From JBAXHO01 sp037138855 (lineage in GTDB: Bacteria > Patescibacteriota > Dojkabacteria > B142 > OLB20): a stretch of 38,337 bases of DNA. Under the pieces are notes generated by a model. That model did no database searches. It had not been told where the DNA came from and saw nothing but the letters and a program-made list of their open reading frames with translations. Where the stretch lies: positions 1 to 38,337 of the forward strand of contig JBAXHO010000011.1 in NCBI GenBank assembly GCA_037138855.1, read 5' to 3'. Positions 25,274 through 33,276 of the stretch are shown in pieces; the first letter of the stretch is position 1; every line of letters starts with the position of its first letter. Both the position numbers and the translations under genes were made by a program.

Positions 25274-26437
25274 TTAAATGAAATTCTTACTGGTGATCAA
25301 ATGGGTTTTTGCTTGAGGATATCGATTTTGAAAGGCTTTTGAAATCTCACCATTTGAATACTTGATTTCACAGCCCAGCAACTGCTTAGAATTACTCAAA
25401 ACAATGTCTACTTCACTTCCAGATTTCAATCTCCAATAATTGATTTTGTATTCCAGATCTAGATAATCAACTTCTTTTTTTACCTCGTTAATTATGAAAT
25501 TTTCGAATACTGCACCAGAGTCACTTCTGATGTTTAAAGGATCGAAATTCTCGATTAATGCATTTCTGAGTCCTAAATCCCAGAAATATATCTTCGGAGC
25601 TTTACCAATTTCTTCTCTTAACTTTTTGCTATATGGATACAACCTGTAAATGAGAAAACTTTGCTCAAAAATATCGATGTATCTTTGAACCGTTGGTGTA
25701 CTTATGCCAAGTCTACTTGAAAGCTCAGTATAACTAATTAAATTCCCAATCTGATATGCAAGAAGCTTGAGTAGTTCTAATGCTTTTGATCTATTTTCAA
25801 TCAAATTCAATTCAATGATATCTTTAAAAATTGCTTTTTCTACCAGATTTTTCAGATAGGTCTTATCTCCTGGAGAATCAACCAAATGCGGGTATTGACC
25901 AAAAAGTAACAGGCTGTCTAGTACGCTACTAATATCATATTTTTTATATGACTCGCTAGCATCTTGCTTCAAAACTTTATCTGTAATATGGATTGCTTCG
26001 GAAGTTTCAATTCCACGTTGAAATAATAATTCGCCAAAGGTAAGAGGATACAAAGAATAATTAATTGCTCTTCCGGCCATACTTTCGGCAGTCTTGTTTT
26101 TTATATGTAATGAAGATGAGCCAGTTACTATGATCTGGACATCATCCAATTGATCATATATCAATTTGACAGCTCTACCGGGATTTGAAAGTAAATGTAG
26201 CTCATCAATAAAAATCGACTTCGAATTTCCAATTAAGCCACGATATGAGTCTGAGCTATAACTTTCCAGAATATCAAAAACAGCTTTTTCATCTACTAAC
26301 AGATAATTCGCATCAGGAAAAATTCTTTTTAATAGTGTTGTTTTACCCACCTGTCTTGCACCAAGCAGAATTATCGCTTGTTTATATTTCTGAAAGTGCT
26401 TATTTAATTTTTGTTCGAGAATTCTACGTTTATTCAT
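25274..26437 (-). CDS. AAA+ ATPase with DUF4143 domain
   Basis: A 387-residue protein with Walker A LLGARQVGKTTL (about residues 25-36), Walker B SIFIDELHLL, the sensor VTGSSSLHIKN and YPLTFGEL. The C-terminal DUF4143 half includes a winged-helix-like segment (SSRLGISTPTVQRYIDIFEQ) and a PD-(D/E)xK-like end (GSEVDIVLS, GCEIKYS). The family is widespread and functionally obscure. ATG 26,437 lies about six bases after a TATAAT box, so the mRNA is probably leaderless; an upstream in-frame GTG would fall inside the promoter. Confidence 0.88.
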   Translation of the reverse strand: MNKRRILEQKLNKHFQKYKQAIILLGARQVGKTTLLKRIFPDANYLLVDEKAVFDILESYSSDSYRGLIGNSKSIFIDELHLLSNPGRAVKLIYDQLDDVQIIVTGSSSLHIKNKTAESMAGRAINYSLYPLTFGELLFQRGIETSEAIHITDKVLKQDASESYKKYDISSVLDSLLLFGQYPHLVDSPGDKTYLKNLVEKAIFKDIIELNLIENRSKALELLKLLAYQIGNLISYTELSSRLGISTPTVQRYIDIFEQSFLIYRLYPYSKKLREEIGKAPKIYFWDLGLRNALIENFDPLNIRSDSGAVFENFIINEVKKEVDYLDLEYKINYWRLKSGSEVDIVLSNSKQLLGCEIKYSNGEISKAFQNRYPQAKTHLITSKNFI

Positions 26438-26443
26438 ACTGAA

Positions 26444-26501
26444 ATTATAACTAGCCACTTTACAAAAGTCAATACTTCCATAAAGTCAGCTTTACAAAAG
26501 T
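26444..26501 (-). promoter_or_regulatory. Consensus promoter with paired dyads, leaderless start
   Basis: On the minus strand TTGACT (26,472-26,467), 17 bases, TATAAT (26,449-26,444), with the ATG at 26,437. The plus-strand word CTTTACAAAAGT occurs at 26,458-26,469 (in the spacer and -35) and 26,490-26,501; its ACTTT/AAAGT arms are inverted. The 32-base spacing is close to three helical turns, which suits a dimeric repressor. Confidence 0.75.
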
Positions 26502-26518
26502 ATAGTAAGTTCGTATTT

Positions 26519-27643
26519 TCAGTTCTTTAATATTTCCACATAAACCTCCTTTGTCTTTTCAATCCCCTCGATACTGACATATTCTTCAGCGGTAAATTCT
26601 ACTCCCTTGGGACCGGGACCGAATGAGATGCAGGGACAACCCAAAACCGGCTGAACCAAAGCTCCTTCGAAAAGACCACCACGGTCAATTTCCGGCTCAT
26701 ATGCAAAGTTGCCTAATACTGCTTTCACAGCTCCTTCCACAAGCGACAAATCTGATTTTTTTGTAAAGCAGGTTGCTAAATCCAGGTTTAACTCAATTTT
26801 CCCCAGTTTTAACTGATACTTTGCAGCTAACTGCTCTAGCATTTGCTGTGCTTTTTCTAATGTTAAAATAGAATTTGCTTTCCTGATATCCAGCAATAAA
26901 CTGGCATAATCAGGAACCGAATTGGCTTGCTCGACAATCGTTCCATTAGAAATCAAACCGCCTTTTATTCCTGAGAAATTAATTGAGGTCTTGCCAATTT
27001 GAGTTTGAGAATCTAGTTTCGCAACCTCTTCTTTAAATTCTTCAATCAAAGCCACACTTCTCTCAATAGCATTAATGCCGAGATCCGGTCTGGAGCCATG
27101 TCCGGTTTTGCCGGTAAATTCAACGCGAATTTCTAGAATTCCCCGACAACCATTGACAATCTTGAGATTAGTCGGCTCTGTAAAAATTGCCAGTTTTGGC
27201 CTGATGGCAGAATATTCTTGTAAAAATGTTTTGATTCCCAGGAAATAATACTCCTCATCAAAATCAAAAACAGCCATAAATGGTGGTAACTGCTCCTGCA
27301 TTTCCTCAATTGCTTTAATCGCAGCGGTGAGTCCACCTTTCATATCCACAGCACCTAGACCAAATAGCCTATCACCCTCTACTTTTGGGTGTAACATTTG
27401 ATTTGTATCACCAGGCGGCTGGATCGTATCCATGTGAGAGGAAAATAATAATTCCGGCTTGTCAGTATTTTGGACAATTACATTAAACCGTCCATCCGGG
27501 CTAATTTGTTTACTCACTTTGACCGTTTTTACATTTTCTGTAAAATATTGATAAATAAATTCACCTAGTGCTTTTTCATCTATTTTCCCATCATAATAGC
27601 TGGGAATGGAGATGATTTTTTTGGCTAAATCGAGTATGTTCAT
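26519..27643 (-). CDS. M20-family metallopeptidase/deacylase (ArgE/DapE-like)
   Basis: A 374-residue di-zinc hydrolase of the M20 family. Zinc-ligand and catalytic segments are visible: LFSSHMDT, FGLGAVDMKGG, DFDEEYYF and IFTEPTN, and the dimerisation domain starts at GKTGHGSRPDLGINAIE. Members cleave dipeptides or N-acyl amino acids; the exact substrate cannot be told. It lies downstream of the amino-acid transporter genes on the same strand, 219 bases after them, and could process imported dipeptides, which is only a suggestion. Confidence 0.85.
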   Translation of the reverse strand: MNILDLAKKIISIPSYYDGKIDEKALGEFIYQYFTENVKTVKVSKQISPDGRFNVIVQNTDKPELLFSSHMDTIQPPGDTNQMLHPKVEGDRLFGLGAVDMKGGLTAAIKAIEEMQEQLPPFMAVFDFDEEYYFLGIKTFLQEYSAIRPKLAIFTEPTNLKIVNGCRGILEIRVEFTGKTGHGSRPDLGINAIERSVALIEEFKEEVAKLDSQTQIGKTSINFSGIKGGLISNGTIVEQANSVPDYASLLLDIRKANSILTLEKAQQMLEQLAAKYQLKLGKIELNLDLATCFTKKSDLSLVEGAVKAVLGNFAYEPEIDRGGLFEGALVQPVLGCPCISFGPGPKGVEFTAEEYVSIEGIEKTKEVYVEILKN

Positions 27644-27862
27644 GTTGTGTATGTAAAAAATAAAATAGTTAATAGTTAGTAGCTAGTAGTTAGTAGCTGA
27701 CACTAAAACGACATACTAGTGATGTCAAGCAGTCCTAACGTCATTCCGGAAGCTAGATTTTCTTAACCTTAGTTTAGAAAATCTTGCTGTCCGGAATCTA
27801 ACGATATACTACGTAATAACTACAGATTAACAAATTAACGAGTTACGAGTTACGTTTCTCCT
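27644..27862. repeat. Intergenic repeat mosaic
   Basis: Contains TAGTTAATAGTTAG, TAGTAGCTAGTAGTTAGTAG (from 27,677), an imperfect hairpin AGATTTTCTTAACC...AGAAAATCT (27,757-27,784), copy C of the 30-base element (27,794-27,823) and GAGTTACGAGTTACG. No gene is seen. Confidence 0.7.
27794..27823 (+). repeat. Dispersed 30-base element, copy C
   Basis: GAATCTAACGATATACTACG and the following ten bases differ from copy A at one position over 30 bases. GTCC precedes it as in copy B. Confidence 0.85.
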
Positions 27863-28549
27863 TCATCCAATCACCTCCTTTGCAGAGCCTTGATCAATGA
27901 TTGTGCCTTTGTCCAAATAAACAATCGCATCGGAAATTTCCCGGGCGAATTGCAGCTCATGAGTGACAATTATGGTTGTGAGATTTTTGGTTTCACTTAG
28001 TTGCCTGATTAAATCCAAAACTTGCTTTTTCAAATCCTGGTCTAATGCTGAAGTAGGTTCATCAAACAACATTACCTCTGGTTTCATTACTAACGCTCTG
28101 GCAATCGCAACGCGTTGTTTCTGACCACCAGATAACTGACTGGGATAATCATTTTTTTTAGCGAGAATGCCAAATTCTTCTAATTGTTTTGTAATAATAA
28201 ACTCTCTTTCAGCCTTTGCAGTCTTACTAACCAAACGTAAGGGAAGCTCCAGGTTTTCCCAGATTGTTTTGTTGGGAAACAGGTTAAATTCCTGAAAAAC
28301 GTAGCCGATTTTCATCAATATTTGAGCCCGCTCTAGCTGACCGCCTTGTCCCGTCACATCAAAGTCATTGATCACAATCAGTCCCTGATCAATTCGTTCC
28401 AGTTGCTTGATACAGCGTAAAAGTGTGGTTTTGCCTGCACCGGAAGGTCCAATAATCGAGACAATTGTCCCTTTGGCGATCTCCAAATCTACATTATTGA
28501 GAATCAACTTGTCTTGAAAAGTTTTGTTGACCTTTTTGAGCTTAATCAT
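27863..28549 (-). CDS. Polar amino-acid ABC transporter ATPase (HisP/GlnQ type)
   Basis: A 228-residue ABC ATPase with Walker A GPSGAGKTTLL (about residues 33-43), Q-loop FQEFNLFPN, signature LSGGQKQRVAIA, Walker B VMLFDEPTSALD and the H-loop TIIVTHE. The overall pattern is that of the polar amino-acid uptake subfamily. It starts inside the stop of the permease gene (four-base overlap) and energises that permease. Confidence 0.93.
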   Translation of the reverse strand: MIKLKKVNKTFQDKLILNNVDLEIAKGTIVSIIGPSGAGKTTLLRCIKQLERIDQGLIVINDFDVTGQGGQLERAQILMKIGYVFQEFNLFPNKTIWENLELPLRLVSKTAKAEREFIITKQLEEFGILAKKNDYPSQLSGGQKQRVAIARALVMKPEVMLFDEPTSALDQDLKKQVLDLIRQLSETKNLTTIIVTHELQFAREISDAIVYLDKGTIIDQGSAKEVIG

Positions 28550-29205
28550 TGGTTTTCAGCTAATTTAAATTTTGTTAGTCTTTTTTCGTAACTATTTACT
28601 ATCTTTAAAATCAGTGTATTAAACAGATAATAAAAAATGGCAATTATCAAAAATGGCGTAAAATCAAAAGTTCTTACTACAATTACCTTAGCATTCTTCA
28701 GCAGCTCATCCATACCAAGGACAGCAATCAATGGAATTGAATAAAGCCTGCTGACAATTTCATTGCCGATACCGGCGACTGAGCGTGAAAATGCCTGCGG
28801 TAAAACGATATAGAGCATTGTCTGCCAATAATTCAAGCCTAATGCCTGTGCGGCATCATACTGCCATTTTTCAACTGATCTGATTCCAACACGGATGATT
28901 TCATTCATGTAGGCAGTGCCGGATATTATCATGGCTATTGATGCTGATAAAAAGGATCCCATCCCCATCCCCAGTAGAATTGGAATTGCAAAATAGACTG
29001 TATAAAGCTGTAACATCAGTGGAGTACCCCTGATAATATTTGTGAATATTGTCAATACCTTTCCGAGAACCGGTGTTTTATTGTTGCGCACTATAGCGAC
29101 CGGCACCGCAAAGATAAATGAAAATATTACAGATACCAGCCAGAGCTCGATCGTGACCAATGCTCCGTCCAATAAAAATTGTAAATTTTGTATCGAATAC
29201 TCCAT
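28546..29205 (-). CDS. Polar amino-acid ABC transporter permease (HisM/GlnP type)
   Basis: A 219-residue permease with about five membrane segments. It has the family motif GTPLMLQLYTVYF and a clear EAA loop (KWQYDAAQALGLNYWQTMLYIVLPQA region) that docks on the ATPase. A single permease gene is present, so a homodimer is expected. The binding-protein gene is 150 bases upstream across a repeat-filled gap. Confidence 0.92.
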   Translation of the reverse strand: MEYSIQNLQFLLDGALVTIELWLVSVIFSFIFAVPVAIVRNNKTPVLGKVLTIFTNIIRGTPLMLQLYTVYFAIPILLGMGMGSFLSASIAMIISGTAYMNEIIRVGIRSVEKWQYDAAQALGLNYWQTMLYIVLPQAFSRSVAGIGNEIVSRLYSIPLIAVLGMDELLKNAKVIVVRTFDFTPFLIIAIFYYLFNTLILKIVNSYEKRLTKFKLAENQ

Positions 29206-29355
29206 GATGTTAAAAAAATAAAACGAATTTAAGAATCTAGGAATCTATGAATTTGAGAGTATAAGAATAAAAAGGATAATTTCTAATACCCGCTTTATCC
29301 TAAAATTCCAACCTCCCCTCCCGATCACCGCTCACCGGAGACTGATCACCGTTTT
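29206..29355. repeat. Repeat-filled gap inside the transporter operon
   Basis: AAGAATCTAGGAATCTATGA (from about 29,230), then CCGATCACCGCTCACCG (29,321-29,337) and a further GATCACCG. The phrases match those at 164-180 and 22,664-22,680. The gap separates binding-protein and permease genes that are otherwise one operon. Confidence 0.7.
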
Positions 29356-30189
29356 TTAAATTACGAAGTTAGCGTTTCCGAACCATTTTTTGGCGATTTC
29401 CTGCATGGTGCCGTCTTGTTTCATTTCTCTCAAAGTCTTGTTTAATTCATCGCGTAAGGCATTATCTGTTTTTCGGATACCGACACCAGCTCCAATACCC
29501 TCTTCTATTTCATCAAATGTCTTATAATCTGCTTTTTTATCATTGATGTAATAGTAAGCAAAAGTACCATCACCAAAGACCGCATCGACACGACCAATAT
29601 CTAGATCCAATAATGCTTCCTCGAAAGTACTGTAAGTTTTCAGCTCTTTGAGACTGGAAAAAATCGGACTAGATCGAAGCCATTCTTCATTCGAAGAACC
29701 AGCCTGGACACCAATAGTCTTGCCAGATAATTCGGATTTATTGGAAATTGTTGCATCTTTTTTCAAGATATATACATATGCGCCTTTGAAATACGGATCC
29801 GAGAAATTGATCTTGGCTTGACGTTCTTCATTGATACTCATACCACTCCAGACAACATCGATATCCCCTTTGGTTAAACTCAGGACAATGGTATCCCATT
29901 CCACAGCTCTAAATACCGGAGTTAATCCCATACGTTTAAAAACTTCTTTTGCAAGATCAACATCATATCCGACTATTTCCCCTTTTTCATTTTTGAAGGT
30001 AATTGGCGGATACGCTTCATCGAGACCAATTATGATTTCCTTTTTCCCCCAGATTTGTTGGAAATTGTCTGTAGACAACTTTTCTGGTACAACAGTTTTC
30101 GTAAATTTGAATTGATAAATCCCAATTGCAGTCGCTCCCAAGAGCACAATGATGACTAATGCAATTATAATTTTTGAATAATTTTTCAT
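29356..30189 (-). CDS. Membrane-anchored amino-acid-binding protein of the ABC transporter
   Basis: A 277-residue type II periplasmic-binding protein of the polar amino-acid group (SBP_bac_3). Residues 6-25 form an uncleaved-looking membrane segment without a lipobox Cys, so the protein is probably anchored by its N-terminus. Family landmarks are IIIGLDEAYPPITF, EIVGYDVDLAKEVFKRMGL, KGDIDVVWSGM, GKTIGVQAGSSNEEWL and DAVFGD. ATG 30,189 is chosen because the longer frame runs into the leader region. The upstream His-codon leader suggests a histidine or related basic amino-acid substrate. Confidence 0.9.
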   Translation of the reverse strand: MKNYSKIIIALVIIVLLGATAIGIYQFKFTKTVVPEKLSTDNFQQIWGKKEIIIGLDEAYPPITFKNEKGEIVGYDVDLAKEVFKRMGLTPVFRAVEWDTIVLSLTKGDIDVVWSGMSINEERQAKINFSDPYFKGAYVYILKKDATISNKSELSGKTIGVQAGSSNEEWLRSSPIFSSLKELKTYSTFEEALLDLDIGRVDAVFGDGTFAYYYINDKKADYKTFDEIEEGIGAGVGIRKTDNALRDELNKTLREMKQDGTMQEIAKKWFGNANFVI

Positions 30190-30301
30190 ATAATGATAAA
30201 TAAAATGTAATGTTAAGAATTTAAATAATTGACAGTTTAAAATTACTTGTTTACATGGCCATTTACTTAAAAAATAATTTACTGCGCTTTTGACAAACGT
30301 C

Positions 30302-30379
30302 AAAAAACCTCCAGAACGGAGGTATAAAAAATTTGGAATTATTAAATGAAACTACCTCCGCAAGGGAAGGTGATGATGG
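30302..30379 (-). promoter_or_regulatory. Ribosome-mediated attenuator (four-segment leader)
   Basis: Read on the minus strand: segment 1 ACCTTCC (30,371-30,365), segment 2 GGAGGT (30,359-30,354), segment 3 ACCTCC (30,323-30,318), segment 4 GGAGGT (30,312-30,307) and a T-run (30,306-30,302). 1:2 form a hairpin with one bulge; 2:3 can form eight continuous pairs (CGGAGGTA with TACCTCCG); 3:4 is the terminator. A ribosome stalled at the His codons would mask segment 1 and free 2:3, allowing read-through; one at the TAG would cover segment 2 and permit the terminator. Confidence 0.75.
30307..30323 (-). terminator. Intrinsic terminator of the attenuator
   Basis: On the minus strand ACCTCC-GTTCT-GGAGGT followed by six T. 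It lies 118 bases upstream of the binding-protein ATG. It may also terminate transcripts of the small gene at 30,420-30,707. Confidence 0.75.
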
Positions 30380-30461
30380 AAAACTAATTTAGTTAAAGAT
30401 AATATATTCATAATTTGTTTTAACGTATTATCACGTTATCACTAATATTACTTTTTGTCAA
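30318..30461 (-). promoter_or_regulatory. Candidate promoter and leader of the amino-acid transporter
   Basis: A perfect TTGACA (minus strand, 30,461-30,456) lies inside the 3' end of the preceding gene. At 17-base spacing the -10 is TAACGT (30,438-30,433), a weak match; a better GATAAT is spaced too far. Transcription would begin near 30,427, about 16 bases before the leader ATG. Confidence 0.4.
30352..30411 (-). CDS. Histidine-rich leader peptide
   Basis: A 19-residue frame, MNILSLTKLVFHHHLPLRR, with three consecutive His codons (CAT CAT CAC, 30,378-30,370). The TAG stop (30,354-30,352) lies in attenuator segment 2, and the CTTCCCTTGCGG that follows the His codons encodes the segment 1:2 hairpin. 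This is the arrangement of the hisL/pheL/trpL class. No similarity to a specific known leader is claimed. It begins nine bases after the TAA of the preceding gene and shows no clear Shine-Dalgarno sequence. Confidence 0.7.
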   Translation of the reverse strand: MNILSLTKLVFHHHLPLRR

Positions 30462-30707
30462 ATTAATTACTGCAATTTCCGCTTGTTCTTTCTGGAAAAC
30501 AGTAATAATCATATGTGCTTCAATCAACAGTTCAGAATAACGTGTACCATCTCTAATAACATTGGCTCTAGTAGAAAATTCGGATTGCAACATCGATTCG
30601 ATCAAACCAACTAACATTGTCTTTCCCATTTCTCCGTAGTAAGGAAAATATTTTTCCACTAAAAAAAATATACGCCGTGAATCAGCATTCGATATTTTTG
30701 GTATCAT
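30420..30707 (-). CDS. Hypothetical 95-residue protein
   Basis: I do not recognise this protein. It is predicted soluble, begins MIPKISNADSRRIFFLVEKY and has two helical segments followed by ELLIEAHMIITVFQ and AEIAVINLTK, a possible small alpha/beta fold. It is divergent from the MacA-like gene and is followed within nine bases by the His leader. A short plus-strand frame overlaps its 5' part, but its frame fits the strand layout better. Coding status is moderate. Confidence 0.5.
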   Translation of the reverse strand: MIPKISNADSRRIFFLVEKYFPYYGEMGKTMLVGLIESMLQSEFSTRANVIRDGTRYSELLIEAHMIITVFQKEQAEIAVINLTKSNISDNVIIR

Positions 30708-30963
30708 TTTGGAATTGGGTAATCTTACTTATGGTAACGCATGATTTGGAATGTGCTTACATACTAAAAATAGAGTGCTGGTATAGTTTGAATAGTATAG
30801 ATATCTCAACTTTTTAAAAAAACTATAACATTAGTACTTTCAAAATATATTGCTCAATTTAAGATGCCAATAATTCAAGATTTACATTATTTCCTTTTGC
30901 TACAGATTAATAAATGTTAAATTATATTTAAAGATAATTAGAATATTTTTAATCATATTTTTA
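30708..30963. other. AT-rich divergent intergenic region
   Basis: A 256-base gap between divergent genes. No member of the phrase-repeat families is obvious here, unlike in most other gaps of this size. It probably holds the promoters of both flanking genes, but I could not pick convincing -35/-10 pairs. Confidence 0.5.
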
Positions 30964-32589
30964 GTGTCAAAATTTTTCTTATTAATTAAAAAAACTGGAT
31001 TATTTATTGTAAATAAACGTCAACGCTTTTTACAAATTATTATTATTAATTTACTTTTTTTATGTTGTTTTTGTTCTGTCGCTGGATTTATTCTCAACAA
31101 AACACTTTTACAAAAAAATGGGAAAATTAATGCTGCTGAATATCAGCCATATTTAGTATCTAAACAGGATCTAATTGGCCAGATTTCTTCCACCGGTCAA
31201 GTAGTAAATAATGATAAGGTAATTCATTCATTTTCTGTTCCAGGCACTATTAGTGATGTCCAAGTGAAATCCGGAGACAAAGTAAAAATTGGTGATGTGT
31301 TAGCGAAACTAGATACCACAACTGCAAATGATGAATTAGCTACTATCACGACAAGTATTAGTGAATTAAACAGTGAAATCTACCTAGCTCAAAAAGCAAT
31401 CAGCAAAGACCCTTTAGAAAAGAAACAATTGGAAAATGAACTAAGTATTGCCGAAACAAACTATAACCAAATTATTCAAGAACGAAATTACCTGCAAACT
31501 AAAAGCACTGCTTCCGGTACAGTTTTTAAAGTGAATATTATTACTAATACTTTGATCGCAGCTGGTGCAAGTAATTCTAAAATAAGTGAAAGTGAATATG
31601 AAACCGCTCAGATTGTCGTTGTCGATGCCCTATCCTATCCACTAATGATTGCTGATCCTACATATATTCCTGCATCTCAGTCAAATATTTATAGCCGTCT
31701 TGCTGGAATGGTTTCATCTGTCTCAGTTTCACCAGGTGATGCTGTATCAGTTGATCAACTATTGTTTACTTTGGATGGTACACAATTAGAGTTAAATATT
31801 TTAACAGCTGAAAATATGCGACTGGCAGCACAAAAATCTCTTAATGATTTCAATAATGGTACTGGAAGTCAAAGCTCAATTGATGCTTTAAAAAAGCAAC
31901 TTAAAGAACTTCAGAAAGAGCAACAAAAAAAAATTGTACAAATAGAAGCTATGACTTTAACTGCAAGTATTGCTGGTGATGTAGGACAAAATGATTACCA
32001 GAAAGGAATGCAAATTTCTCTGGAAGTTACTGCAACTGGTCTACAAAAAGGAGTTTCAATTTCGGCGAATAACTCCCTGGTAATCAAGGCTTATGTAAGT
32101 GACAGACAATTAACTTTTCTCAAAAAAGACCAGAATGCAAATATTTCAATTGATTCTCTAAATAACAAAACATACACCGGAAAAGTCATATCCATCAGTA
32201 GCCAGGCTGTTAGTTATGATGAATTAAGTGGTAGCACACAATTTAATCAACAAATATCCAGTAACTTAACAAATATGTACAAAGTAATTATTAGTTTTGA
32301 TCAAATAGATGATTTAGTACGAATTGATCAACAGGCAAATATTTCAATTGAAACATTTACCTTGAAGGATGTGCTGGTAATACCGTTATCAGCAATAAAA
32401 TTTATTCCAAATGAAAATAAATTACAAATACAAAAAAAACTTTCTTCTGGTGAAATTGAGATGGTGGATGTGGAAATTGGACTATTTAACGATGAAAACG
32501 TGGAAATAACATCTGGGATTAATGAAGGAGATACCATTTTAATGCTTACGACCAACCCCAAATCAATTTCCAACAATACCGGATTTTAA
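30964..32589 (+). CDS. MacA/HlyD-like membrane fusion protein
   Basis: A 541-residue periplasmic adaptor type protein with a GTG start. A membrane anchor lies at about residues 22-46, followed by a lipoyl-like half (GQISSTGQVV, GTISDVQVKSGDKVKIGDVLAKLD), a helical hairpin (about 130-175), a second lipoyl-like half (GMVSSVSVSPGDAVSVDQLLFTLD), another helical stretch and a beta-barrel and membrane-proximal region (VIPLSAIKF, GINEGDTILML). Two lipoyl-like segments with separate hairpins make it longer than typical MacA. With the next two genes it forms a MacAB-type exporter. No outer-membrane partner is seen, which fits a single-membrane cell. Confidence 0.85.
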   Translation: MSKFFLLIKKTGLFIVNKRQRFLQIIIINLLFLCCFCSVAGFILNKTLLQKNGKINAAEYQPYLVSKQDLIGQISSTGQVVNNDKVIHSFSVPGTISDVQVKSGDKVKIGDVLAKLDTTTANDELATITTSISELNSEIYLAQKAISKDPLEKKQLENELSIAETNYNQIIQERNYLQTKSTASGTVFKVNIITNTLIAAGASNSKISESEYETAQIVVVDALSYPLMIADPTYIPASQSNIYSRLAGMVSSVSVSPGDAVSVDQLLFTLDGTQLELNILTAENMRLAAQKSLNDFNNGTGSQSSIDALKKQLKELQKEQQKKIVQIEAMTLTASIAGDVGQNDYQKGMQISLEVTATGLQKGVSISANNSLVIKAYVSDRQLTFLKKDQNANISIDSLNNKTYTGKVISISSQAVSYDELSGSTQFNQQISSNLTNMYKVIISFDQIDDLVRIDQQANISIETFTLKDVLVIPLSAIKFIPNENKLQIQKKLSSGEIEMVDVEIGLFNDENVEITSGINEGDTILMLTTNPKSISNNTGF

Positions 32590-32592
32590 CCA

Positions 32593-33276
32593 ATGGCTGA
32601 CATTTTATTAAAGCTGAAAAATCTTAAAAAGAAGTTCCGTATTGGGACAGAAGACTTTTGGGCTCTTTCAGGTGTAAATTTCGCAGTCAAAAAGGGTGAA
32701 TTTGTAGCCATTATGGGACCAAGTGGCAGTGGTAAAACTACCATGATGAATATTATTGGAGGAATGGATCAGGCGACATCCGGTGAATATATTTTTAATA
32801 ATAAGGCGATTCATGATCTCTCCAAAACACAAATGGCAGCTTTCCGTAATCAACAAATTGGCTTTATTTTTCAATCATTTAATCTACTCAAAAGATATAA
32901 TGTTTTTCAAAATGTGATTTTACCCTTAGAGTATTCGAAATCTCAGCCCCATGATCTCAGAAAGCATGTGCTCGAACTTTTGGAAAAGCTAGAAATCGCA
33001 TCCAAAGTAGAACAACAAATTTCTCAATTATCAGGAGGACAAATACAACGCGTAGCGATTGCCAGAGCTTTGATCAATAACCCCAGTTTACTTCTGGCTG
33101 ATGAACCTACAGGAAACCTAGATTCTTCAACATCAGAGAAAATATTAAAAATATTTAAAGCTCTTCATCAGCAAGGCAATACAATCATTTTAGTCACACA
33201 TGATGCACACGTCGCTTCCTATGCAGAAAGAATAATTCAAATGCAGGATGGGAAAATAATTTTAGTTTCTGAATAA
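32593..33276 (+). CDS. MacB/LolD-type ABC exporter ATPase
   Basis: A 227-residue ATPase with Walker A GPSGSGKTTMMN (about residues 39-50), Q-loop FIFQSFNLLKRYNVFQNV, signature LSGGQIQRVAIA, Walker B LLLADEPTGNLDS and H-loop ILVTHD. The LKRY.V.NV region and the GGMD...SGEY segment mark the LolD/MacB subfamily. It begins three bases after the adaptor stop and its stop overlaps the permease start by one base (TAATG). Confidence 0.93.
   Translation: MADILLKLKNLKKKFRIGTEDFWALSGVNFAVKKGEFVAIMGPSGSGKTTMMNIIGGMDQATSGEYIFNNKAIHDLSKTQMAAFRNQQIGFIFQSFNLLKRYNVFQNVILPLEYSKSQPHDLRKHVLELLEKLEIASKVEQQISQLSGGQIQRVAIARALINNPSLLLADEPTGNLDSSTSEKILKIFKALHQQGNTIILVTHDAHVASYAERIIQMQDGKIILVSE

Noticed and set aside
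30190..30303. N-terminal extension of the amino-acid-binding protein
   Set aside because: The extension lies in the attenuator leader, and the signal anchor follows the ATG at 30,189.
30302..30420. T-box riboswitch before the transporter
   Set aside because: No T-box sequence (AGGGTGG-ACCGCG type) or specifier stem is visible, and a leader peptide with His codons explains the pairings better.
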